Shown in pieces: positions 6,788-12,876 of a DNA stretch of 12,876 nucleotides (position 1 is its first letter; each line of letters starts with the position of its first letter). The notes below the pieces were generated by a model that saw nothing but the letters and a program-made list of their open reading frames with translations, had not been told where the DNA came from and did no database searches. The stretch spans positions 1 through 12,876 of the forward strand of contig JAFGNQ010000015.1 in NCBI GenBank assembly GCA_016926925.1, read 5' to 3'. Made by a program: the position numbers and the translations under genes. Source of the stretch: Candidatus Aminicenantota bacterium. GTDB taxonomy: Bacteria > Acidobacteriota > Aminicenantia > Aminicenantales > Aminicenantaceae.

Positions 6788-8136
6788 TGAACAACAAAAA
6801 TAGGGATTATAAAGTTTTGGCGGAAGAACTCGTTCGGAAATGCCTGAAAAAGGGCGCCGATGCAGCCGAAGTTTATATCGAAGCCGGAAAAAACCTCAAC
6901 GTCGAAGTCAGAAACGGTGAGGTCGAGACCGTGCAGGAAGCATCCTCGCGCGGTGTTGGCTTTCGGATTCTTCGGAGCGGGAAGATGGCTTTTTCCAGCT
7001 GCAATGAATTCACGGAAGAAGCTCTGGAAGCAACCCTGTCGGGTGCCATCGAGTTCGCCCAAAGCATGACGCCAGATGCCCATAATGAGCTTCCAGAGGA
7101 TGAGGGAACAACATCGGTGGACGGGCTTTTCGATCCCATGATCGGTCAAGTCTCCATGGAAAAAAAGATCGAAATGGTAAAATCAGCGGAAGATTTGGCC
7201 ATGAAAGATCCACGGATCACGAAAAGCGCGGGTGCTATTTACAATGAATATGAAGGAAGGACCTTCATCGCCAATTCCAATGGGATTTCCACGAGCACTC
7301 AAAGCTCTGTCTGTGCTTTTGGTGTCTCTGTGGTTGCAGAAAGAGGAGAACAAAAATCATCAGGTTCGGAGTACTGCACAAGGCGATTCTATGCAGACCT
7401 TGAACCGGTAGAAAAGATTGCGGAGAAGGCGGCCAGGAATGCATACGAGATGCTAGATCCTCAAATGGTGGACACCCAAAAAGCAGCGGTGATTTTTGAT
7501 CCGGATGTGGCTTTTGCGATTTTGGGAGGTATTCTGGGGGCGATCGACGGTGAACGCGTTCTCCAAGGCGCCAGCTTTCTGAGAGAGAGCTTGGATAAGC
7601 AAATAGCTTCGGAATTGGTGACGATCATCGATGACGGGACTCTGCCCAAGGGATTGGGAAGCCGGCCGTTTGACGGAGAGGGCGTTCCGACACAAAGGCG
7701 CGTGATCGTCTCTGAAGGCATTCTCAAGAGCTTCCTTTATAACACCATCGTAGCCAACCGTGCCGGAGTGCAAAGCACAGGAAATGCCTCGCGAGATGGG
7801 TACACCGGTCTTCCCGGAATCGGTCCCCATAATTTTTACATGGCTGCCGGGAAAAGCACTCCGGAAGAAATCATTAAAACCACAAAAAAAGGACTCTACC
7901 TTAAAGGAGTTACCGGTTATGGCATAAATCCCGTTACCGGCGATTTCAGCGGAGGCGCGTCCGGTTTCTGGATTGAAAACGGAAAGATAGCGTTTCCCGT
8001 CAAAGGGTTGACCATAGCGGGAACCGCTCATGAAATGTTCAACGGAATCGATATGGTCGGTGCCGATCTGGATTTGAACAGGAGTTTCACGACACCGACA
8101 TTTCGCATCCCAATTATGCAAATCGGCGGGAAATGA
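6787..8136 (+). CDS. pmbA: PmbA/TldE-type non-catalytic subunit of the TldD/TldE peptidase
   Basis: This partner subunit shares the TldD fold but not the zinc site. The N-terminal half (GADAAEVYIEAGKNLNVEVRNG, residues about 23-44) carries the family's typical 'self-labelling' region. Aligning VIFDPDVAFAILGGILGA (235-252) with the TldD active-site segment places Gly, Gly and Ala where TldD has His, Glu and His. TIIDDGTLP (279-287), GLPGIGPHNFYM (341-352) and GASGFWIENGK (390-400) are family landmarks. The 449 residues are normal. Its ATG overlaps the tldD TGA (TGATG), with GAGGAG at 6775-6780, so the two are translationally coupled. It has no signal peptide. If TldD is exported, this subunit must travel bound to it through Tat or else stay behind. 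Confidence 0.93.
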   Translation: MNNKNRDYKVLAEELVRKCLKKGADAAEVYIEAGKNLNVEVRNGEVETVQEASSRGVGFRILRSGKMAFSSCNEFTEEALEATLSGAIEFAQSMTPDAHNELPEDEGTTSVDGLFDPMIGQVSMEKKIEMVKSAEDLAMKDPRITKSAGAIYNEYEGRTFIANSNGISTSTQSSVCAFGVSVVAERGEQKSSGSEYCTRRFYADLEPVEKIAEKAARNAYEMLDPQMVDTQKAAVIFDPDVAFAILGGILGAIDGERVLQGASFLRESLDKQIASELVTIIDDGTLPKGLGSRPFDGEGVPTQRRVIVSEGILKSFLYNTIVANRAGVQSTGNASRDGYTGLPGIGPHNFYMAAGKSTPEEIIKTTKKGLYLKGVTGYGINPVTGDFSGGASGFWIENGKIAFPVKGLTIAGTAHEMFNGIDMVGADLDLNRSFTTPTFRIPIMQIGGK

Positions 8137-8140
8137 ATTT

Positions 8141-8168
8141 CTGGTTCTGTAGGCTTTCTCGTAACCAG
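8141..8168 (+). other. 6-bp stem-loop just after pmbA
   Basis: CTGGTT (8141-8146) pairs with AACCAG (8163-8168) around a 16-base loop, five bases after the pmbA stop. Its position suits an operon end, but no U-run follows and the loop is large, so it is at most a weak terminator or a 3'-end stabilising fold. Confidence 0.3.
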
Positions 8169-8213
8169 TCCGGTCTACTCATCATATTAGTAAGTGCCCA
8201 GTGAAGGGATCGA

Positions 8214-8271
8214 AAGCAAATCTAAAAGGATGTCTGCGCTCGCTTCAGATATTTAATTTTCAAATTTGCTT
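8214..8271 (+). other. Long imperfect hairpin in the pmbA-SDR gap
   Basis: AAGCAAAT (8214-8221) pairs perfectly with ATTTGCTT (8264-8271). After two mismatches the helix continues A-U rich (8225-8227/8258-8260). An inner stem TCTG/CAGA (8233-8236/8246-8249) is extended by a wobble and a T-A pair. The right arm's T-rich stretch is inside the helix, not after it, so it does not look like a terminator. It may be a regulatory leader or operator for the SDR gene, whose promoter I could not place confidently. Confidence 0.35.
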
Positions 8272-8382
8272 CATCTATCCCGTCGGATTCACTTTGTCGA
8301 AGAGTTCAATATCTACGTTTATGATCAAGCGATGATCAGCAAAGGCTCATCATGAAGCAATGAGAGGGGGAGTAAGGCTGGC

Positions 8383-9297
8383 ATGAAAGTCTTTATTGCA
8401 GGGGGGACGGGATTTATCGGGAGTTCCCTGACGAAACGGCTCATTGGGAAAGGTTTGCATGTAACTGTACTCACACGCAAAATCAGAGACGAGGAACTTT
8501 TTCCTAAAGGTGTGGGTATTGTGGAAGGAGATTCCTCAAAACCCGGAAGCTGGCAGGAAGAGTTGGGCGATAGCGATGCGGTCATCAACCTTGCCGGCGC
8601 ATCCATATTTCAAAGATGGACCAAGAAAAGGAAGCGTTCCATACGTGAAAGCCGTATCGCGACAACGAAGAATATCGCAGCGGCTGTGGCACTGCGAAAG
8701 GATAAGAGAATCGATCTGATCAATGCCTCAGCAGTCGGATACTATGGTTATCATGGGGACGAAATCCTGGATGAAACTGCCGCTTCCGGTACGGATTTTC
8801 TAGCTACCCTAGCGCGTGATTGGGAAGCGGAAGCTCTTAGAGTGCGTGAGAGCGGAGCTAGGATTGTCCTCTGTCGTTTCGGCATTGTCTTGGGTTCCCG
8901 GGGGGGAGCTCTGGCCAAGATGCTGCCTTTGTTTCGTATGGGAATAGGGGCCCGGTTAGGTAGTGGGGAACAATGGTTTTCCTGGATACACGAAGAAGAC
9001 CTTTTTCGGATTTTGCTCTTTTTGTTGGAAAACAGAGAAATTCAAGGGGCGGTTAACTGTTTGTCACCTCACCCGGTTCAGAACAAAAATTTGACCAAAA
9101 CTTTGGCCGGAGTGTTGCATAGACCGTTATTCATGCCGCCCGTACCCGGTTTCCTGCTCAGGATCGCTCTGGGAGGATTCGCCGAATCTCTCATTAAAGG
9201 ACAGAGGGCGGTGCCCAAAGTCCTTATGGACAGCGGGTTTACTTTTCTCTTTCCGGATATTGAAAGCGCCTTGAGCACAATCGAGCTTCGATCATAG
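8383..9297 (+). CDS. TIGR01777/YfcH-family SDR, NAD(P)-dependent epimerase-like protein
   Basis: This is an atypical short-chain dehydrogenase of the YfcH/SDR39U1 group, whose members bind NADP(H) but whose physiological substrate is not established. A Rossmann nucleotide motif GGTGFIG (7-13) follows the first strand. VINLAGASI (67-75) and INASAVGYYG (113-122) mark the active-site side, though the usual YxxxK lysine is not evident. DFLATLARDWEAEAL (138-152), RFGIVLG (165-171) and FSWIHEEDL (199-207) are typical. The C-terminal DUF1731-type region (about 245-300) includes GQRAVPKVLMDSGF and a FxFPDIESAL motif. It has 304 residues, the family's usual length. An AAGG at 8374-8377 and a G-run upstream support the ATG. 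It stands alone after a 246-base gap. In other bacteria relatives are linked to cell division or cell-envelope roles, but nothing here shows that. Confidence 0.93.
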   Translation: MKVFIAGGTGFIGSSLTKRLIGKGLHVTVLTRKIRDEELFPKGVGIVEGDSSKPGSWQEELGDSDAVINLAGASIFQRWTKKRKRSIRESRIATTKNIAAAVALRKDKRIDLINASAVGYYGYHGDEILDETAASGTDFLATLARDWEAEALRVRESGARIVLCRFGIVLGSRGGALAKMLPLFRMGIGARLGSGEQWFSWIHEEDLFRILLFLLENREIQGAVNCLSPHPVQNKNLTKTLAGVLHRPLFMPPVPGFLLRIALGGFAESLIKGQRAVPKVLMDSGFTFLFPDIESALSTIELRS

Positions 9298-9317
9298 AGA
9301 GGGATGGTACAATTGAG

Positions 9318-9386
9318 CATCCGATACGGAAAATGCAAATGAATCCGAAAAAATACGGATGTTTTATTTGAAATCGGGACATCCGT
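9318..9386 (+). promoter_or_regulatory. Cluster of CCG/CGG inverted repeats, possible operator
   Basis: Within 70 bases four copies of the core ATCCG (or CGGAT on the other strand) occur: CATCCG at 9318-9323, ATCCG at 9343-9347, CGGATG at 9356-9361 and CATCCG at 9380-9385. They form CCGATACGG (9321-9329), ATCCG-N8-CGGAT (9343-9360) and the perfect ACGGATG/CATCCGT pair (9355-9361/9380-9386). The last pair straddles the -35 box of the downstream promoter. A dimeric regulator binding these would block RNA polymerase. The second pair is followed by GTTTTATTT, so it could instead be a weak terminator for the SDR gene. Confidence 0.4.
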
Positions 9387-9395
9387 TTGTACGAT
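9368..9395 (+). promoter_or_regulatory. Sigma-70-type promoter for the Asp-box protein gene
   Basis: TTGAAA (9368-9373) matches the -35 consensus at five of six positions, TACGAT (9390-9395) matches the -10 at four of six, and the spacing is 16 bases. Transcription would start near 9402, giving a leader of about 32 bases before the ATG at 9434. A CATCCG core lies between the two boxes and CGGATG lies just upstream of the -35, suggesting repression. Confidence 0.5.
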
Positions 9396-9433
9396 GAACC
9401 GCATGAAAAATGGAGCGGATAGAAGGAGGTATC

Positions 9434-12400
9434 ATGAAACAACATCGAGTTTTGCGAAAAACAGGCCTTATTGTCTGCCTTTTTCTGATTGCTTTTCTAG
9501 CCAGAGCTCAGAGCTCTGATGATATCGGAGACTTATTCGCCAAATTCGACTGGCGCTGTATCGGGCCCGCAGCCATGGGAGGCCGGACGGTTGATATCGA
9601 TGCCGTAGAAAACCAGCCCTGGATCATCTATGCAGCCATAGGGCCGAGCGGTGTCTGGCGATCAATGAACAACGGAATCACCTGGTCCCCCGTTTTTCAC
9701 CAAGAAAATACTGTCTCTGTGGGAGACGTCACCATTGCGCAGACCCATCCCCATATCGTATGGGTGGGGACGGGAGAGGCGACATGCCGGAACAGCGTCA
9801 CTATCGGAGATGGTGTCTATAAATCGATGGATGGCGGTAAAACCTGGGCGAACATGGGATTAGCGGATACGCGGCACATCAGCCGCATCGTCATCAATCC
9901 GGGAGATCCCAATATCGTCTATGTGGCTGCCATGGGTCACCTCTGGGGACCGAATGAGGAACGGGGCATATACAAGACCACGGATGGGGGCAAACACTGG
10001 GAGAAAATTCTCTATGTGAATGAAAACACAGGCTTTGCCGATTTGGCGATGGATCCTTCGGATAGCCTGGTACTCTATGCGGCGGCCTATGAACACCGCC
10101 GCTTGCCCTATCATTTTACCAGCGGAGGCCCTGGAAGCGGGCTTTACAAGTCTTCGGACGGGGGAAAAACATGGAAAAAACTCGAAAAAGATCTGCCCGA
10201 GGGAATCATGGGCAGGATCGGAATCGACATAAGCCGATCCAATCCGAATGTCGTCTATGCTCTCATCGAGCATGAGGATGCCGGGATTTGGCGTTCCGAG
10301 GACAAGGGCGAAACATGGAAGCGAACTTGCGATAAAAAAACATTTTACCAGGTCAACAACAGGCCATTCTATTACAGTCAAATTCGGGTGGATCCGAGTG
10401 ACGATGGGGTCGTCTATGTCTTGTCCACCGGCGGCTTTGTCTCCAAGGACCGTGGAAATAAATTCAAAGCCTATTCCGGAGGGACGCATTCCGATCATCA
10501 TGCGCTGTGGATCGATCCCGACAATCCTTTGCATCTGATCGACGGCAATGACGGTGGAATCGATATCAGCTATGACGGAGGACAGACATGGAAGCCCATC
10601 CGGCATATGACTTTAGCCGAGGTCTACCAGATCGGCTTCGATAGGCGTTCTCCCTACTTCGTTTACTGTGGTCTGCAGGACAACGGACTTTGGGGAGGGC
10701 CGAGCCGGACTCTTCATCACAGCGGAATAACCAACGAAGACTGGTATCTCGTTGGCGGGGGCGACGGCTTTTACGCCCAGGTCGATCCTTCGGACGACAC
10801 CATCATTTACGGTAATTCCCAGATGAACGGCCTGTACAGATATGATCTGAACACCGGACAGAGCCAGAATATCAAACCTTTAAGCTCTTTGAAGAAGCCT
10901 CCTTATCGGTATAACTGGAACGCACCCATCCACATTTCCCCTCATAATCCGAAAATTGTCTATACAGGGGGGAATTTTCTTTTCAAGACAGAGGACGGGG
11001 GACTAACATGGACGACTATCAGCCCTGATCTCACGACCGATGCACCCGAGAAACAGATAGAATCAGGCGGTCCCATATCATCCGAGTATTCGGGTGCTGA
11101 AAGCCACTGCACGATCATGTCCATATCCGAATCTCCAAAAGCGCCGGGAGTGATCTGGTGCGGCACCGATGACGGCAATGTCCAGGTAACACAGGATGGA
11201 GGACAGGCCTGGACCAATGTCGTCAAAAACATACCGGGTTTGCCTCCAAATACTTGGTGTTCCCGGGTCGAAACCTCTCGCTTCGCTGCCGGAACGGCTT
11301 ATGTGGCTTTCGACGGCCATAGACACGACGATTACAGCACCTACATCTACAAGACTGCGGACTACGGCAAGACATGGAAGTCCCTGAGAGGGAATCTGCC
11401 TTTTGGGTGGGTGCATGTGATCCGTGAAGATTTGAGGAATAAGGACCTGCTCTACATCGGGACGGAATTCGGGATCCACGCCTCTCTGGATGCAGGCGAC
11501 AGCTGGTTTCAATTGAAAAACAATCTTCCGACAGTGGCTGTCCGTGACATCGCCGTCCACCCGATAGAAAATGATTTGATCATAGGCACTCACGGTAGAG
11601 GAGTTTGGATTTTGGATGACATTGCCCCGCTCCAGGAGATGTCTCAGAGCGTATTGCAGTCTGCATTTCACTTCTTCCCCCTGCGCAGCAGCAGGCAGTT
11701 TTTCTTACGTCAAACACGCGAATCCTTCGGCACGCCCGATCATACGGAACAAAATCCGAGTTACGGCGTTTTCATTACGACCTATTTTAAAGAGAAGCCC
11801 AAAGACAAGCCAAGTGTTCTCATCAAAGATGCCTCCGGAGAGTCTCTCTTTCAAATGCAATTCCTGCAGAAAACGGGATTCCAGAGAAAAACATGGAATC
11901 TGCAATACCTTCCCAAGGACAATGAGGGAAAAGAGATCAAAACAGGTGGCAGTATCCTGGCTGGATTTCTCTATGCAAAGCCCGGCGAATACACGGCCGA
12001 ACTTTCCTTAGGCGCTGAGAAAACATCCCAAAAGTTCGTCATCAATCCCGATCCCCGCGCCTGTATCGACGATAATGCCTGGATCTCGCAAAAAGACACT
12101 TTTCGCGAGGCGCTGCTGATGTCGAAAAGTATGGGGTTATCCGTAACAGCAATCAGAAAGATCGGGCGACAGCTGGAGAAAATCGAAAAAGAAATAGAGA
12201 GCCGGGAAGATATTCCGGAGACACTTTTGCTGCAGATCAAAGGTTTTAAGAAAGGGTTCAATGAGATCGAAGAGGAGCTTATTGCCCAGGGAAGCTCTGT
12301 GGGAGGCTCACGAGAAGAATCTCTGCGAGGAGGGCCCCTCTCTCTTCGTATCGTGTTCCTCGTGGCAAATCTAGGCGGTTATCCCAAAATCCCGACAGAG

Positions 12401-12565
12401 ACGGACCTTCTCGAGATCAGAGAACTGAAAGAGCTGGTGGCCGGATTTATCGACAGGGTGAACAAGCTTATTGAAGAGGACCTTCCTGCCCTCAATGAAG
12501 GATTGGAAGCGAACAATTTAAAGACCATAAAACCTCCAGCGAAACTCGAAGTAAGGCTTGATTGA
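9434..12565 (+). CDS. Secreted VPS10/sortilin-like Asp-box (BNR) beta-propeller protein
   Basis: A large exported protein of 1043 residues built mostly of beta-propeller blades. The start at 9434 is chosen because AAGGAGGT (9423-9430) lies just before it; an ATG at 9410 has no such site. A Sec signal peptide (1-25) ends ARA before Gln26. Eleven Asp-box-like motifs (S/T-x-D-x-G-x-T-W) begin near residues 77, 131, 182, 240, 288, 337, 379, 519, 586, 641 and 684. The spacing, with a larger gap between 379 and 519, fits two tandem propellers or one VPS10-type ten-bladed propeller. Past about residue 730 comes a beta-rich domain (about 775-872), then a charged helical tail (about 885-1035). The family is often annotated as glycosyl hydrolase, but Asp boxes are structural and no catalytic set was identified. 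Peptide/protein binding or glycan processing in the periplasm or outside are both possible. Confidence 0.88.
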   Translation: MKQHRVLRKTGLIVCLFLIAFLARAQSSDDIGDLFAKFDWRCIGPAAMGGRTVDIDAVENQPWIIYAAIGPSGVWRSMNNGITWSPVFHQENTVSVGDVTIAQTHPHIVWVGTGEATCRNSVTIGDGVYKSMDGGKTWANMGLADTRHISRIVINPGDPNIVYVAAMGHLWGPNEERGIYKTTDGGKHWEKILYVNENTGFADLAMDPSDSLVLYAAAYEHRRLPYHFTSGGPGSGLYKSSDGGKTWKKLEKDLPEGIMGRIGIDISRSNPNVVYALIEHEDAGIWRSEDKGETWKRTCDKKTFYQVNNRPFYYSQIRVDPSDDGVVYVLSTGGFVSKDRGNKFKAYSGGTHSDHHALWIDPDNPLHLIDGNDGGIDISYDGGQTWKPIRHMTLAEVYQIGFDRRSPYFVYCGLQDNGLWGGPSRTLHHSGITNEDWYLVGGGDGFYAQVDPSDDTIIYGNSQMNGLYRYDLNTGQSQNIKPLSSLKKPPYRYNWNAPIHISPHNPKIVYTGGNFLFKTEDGGLTWTTISPDLTTDAPEKQIESGGPISSEYSGAESHCTIMSISESPKAPGVIWCGTDDGNVQVTQDGGQAWTNVVKNIPGLPPNTWCSRVETSRFAAGTAYVAFDGHRHDDYSTYIYKTADYGKTWKSLRGNLPFGWVHVIREDLRNKDLLYIGTEFGIHASLDAGDSWFQLKNNLPTVAVRDIAVHPIENDLIIGTHGRGVWILDDIAPLQEMSQSVLQSAFHFFPLRSSRQFFLRQTRESFGTPDHTEQNPSYGVFITTYFKEKPKDKPSVLIKDASGESLFQMQFLQKTGFQRKTWNLQYLPKDNEGKEIKTGGSILAGFLYAKPGEYTAELSLGAEKTSQKFVINPDPRACIDDNAWISQKDTFREALLMSKSMGLSVTAIRKIGRQLEKIEKEIESREDIPETLLLQIKGFKKGFNEIEEELIAQGSSVGGSREESLRGGPLSLRIVFLVANLGGYPKIPTETDLLEIRELKELVAGFIDRVNKLIEEDLPALNEGLEANNLKTIKPPAKLEVRLD

Positions 12566-12579
12566 AATGATAATGCATC

Positions 12580-12595
12580 CCAAGCAGATGCTTGG
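12580..12595 (+). terminator. Weak intrinsic terminator after the Asp-box gene
   Basis: CCAAGC (12580-12585) pairs perfectly with GCTTGG (12590-12595) around the tetraloop AGAT, 14 bases after the stop codon. The following bases are T-rich but interrupted (a TTTTT run only at 12609-12613), so termination may be inefficient. Position and stem support the call; the tail does not fully. Confidence 0.4.
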
Positions 12596-12596
12596 A

Positions 12597-12626
12597 TTGA
12601 CTTAATGATTTTTACTGTGATATTTT
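12597..12626 (+). promoter_or_regulatory. Extended -10 sigma-70-type promoter for the oxidoreductase gene
   Basis: TTGACT (12597-12602, five of six) and TATTTT (12621-12626, four of six) are 18 bases apart, and TGA directly before the -10 box provides an extended -10 element. The start would be near 12633, immediately before a strong hairpin and about 100 bases before the ATG at 12732. Confidence 0.5.
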
Positions 12627-12634
12627 CTTAATGA

Positions 12635-12674
12635 CTGTTCGTACGTTGAGATATTGTGCGTATGGAGCGAACAG
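12635..12674 (+). other. Hairpin at the predicted 5' end of the oxidoreductase mRNA
   Basis: CTGTTCG (12635-12641) pairs perfectly with CGAACAG (12668-12674), and the adjoining TACG (12642-12645) pairs with CGTA (12659-12662) after a five-base bulge on the right. This gives 11 base pairs around a 13-base loop. A smaller GATTTT/AAAATC stem follows nearby. As RNA it would cap the transcript; as DNA the dyad could be an operator just downstream of the promoter. Confidence 0.45.
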
Positions 12675-12731
12675 AATTGAGCAAATATTGGGATTTTGAA
12701 AAATCACAGGTATTCGTGTTGAGGAGGAACC

Positions 12732-12876
12732 ATGACTGAAAATTCCCTTCCGAGAAGAGATTTCATTAAATCCGTTCTTGCGGGATTGCCCGCTTTTGCT
12801 CTGGACTGGGATGCGTTTCCAAGAGCAGGACGCAGAGCATCCGATAAGGATCAGTTCGATGCGATCATCATCGGCT
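12732..12876 (+). CDS. Tat-exported FAD-binding oxidoreductase (5' part only; GMC-like)
   Basis: Only the first 48 codons are present; the gene runs off the window. AGGAGG at 12722-12727, four bases before the ATG, fixes the start. A twin-arginine signal is clear: PRRDFIKS (residues 7-14) and a hydrophobic stretch VLAGLPAFAL. Mature sequence follows, and the visible end, QFDAIIIG (about 41-48), is the first beta strand leading into a GxGxxG dinucleotide-binding loop. This start fits glucose-methanol-choline oxidoreductases and other FAD flavoproteins exported folded with bound cofactor, which explains the Tat route. The exact family cannot be set from this fragment. It follows the Asp-box gene after 166 bases that carry their own terminator-like stem and promoter. 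Confidence 0.75.
   Translation, partial: MTENSLPRRDFIKSVLAGLPAFALDWDAFPRAGRRASDKDQFDAIIIG

Noticed and set aside
7453..8121. 222-codon open frame on the minus strand
   Set aside because: Lies wholly within pmbA, whose protein match is strong; it is an antisense shadow.
9410..9433. Earlier ATG for the Asp-box gene
   Set aside because: It would add eight residues before the signal peptide and has no ribosome site, whereas AAGGAGGT precedes the ATG at 9434 at ideal distance.
9860..10606. 248-codon open frame on the minus strand
   Set aside because: Entirely inside the Asp-box gene; the plus-strand reading has repeated motifs and a signal peptide, while this one has none.

Overview
The window looks like a piece of a Gram-negative (diderm) bacterial chromosome of roughly balanced GC. 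All nine convincing protein genes are on the + strand. The mix suggests a member of the Acidobacteriota/Aminicenantes sphere: a MacB-type tripartite exporter behind a sigma-54 promoter, a Tat-exported TldD, a large VPS10/sortilin-like Asp-box protein and a Tat-tagged FAD oxidoreductase. That placement is an inference from gene content and was not tested. No RNA genes, CRISPR arrays, insertion sequences or phage genes were seen.

Region 1 (1-4883) is an export locus. A near-consensus sigma-54 promoter (33-48) is followed by a 23-codon reading frame with its own Shine-Dalgarno sequence (77-148). Two bases later comes a HlyD-type membrane fusion protein (151-1410). Two closely related MacB/LolD-type ABC ATPases follow (1518-2207 and 2507-3169), then a TolC-type outer-membrane channel (3327-4883). 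No FtsX/MacB permease is present, so the exporter needs a permease encoded elsewhere. The genes are loosely spaced (107, 299 and 157 bases). The 299-base gap is full of perfect inverted repeats and looks like a structured RNA or a palindromic repeat element.

Region 2 (4884-8136) holds a TldD/PmbA (TldE) protease pair. A good sigma-70 promoter (5107-5135) and a leader with a long-range stem precede tldD. TldD has the HExxxH zinc site, the C-terminal Cys ligand, and a twin-arginine signal ending in a lipobox-like Cys. PmbA overlaps the tldD stop by one base, has no signal peptide and lacks the zinc residues. This suggests the pair is exported as a folded complex on the TldD signal. TldD/TldE cleaves peptides in other bacteria, including RiPP leaders, so its position beside an exporter is suggestive but unproven.

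Region 3 (8137-9297) contains a TIGR01777/YfcH-type SDR nucleotide-sugar-epimerase-like protein after a 246-base gap holding two hairpins. Region 4 (9298-12876) contains a secreted 1043-residue Asp-box (BNR/VPS10) propeller protein, whose promoter is woven through a cluster of CCG/CGG inverted repeats. It is followed by a weak terminator, a promoter, a leader hairpin, and the first 48 codons of a Tat-exported FAD-binding oxidoreductase cut off by the window end.
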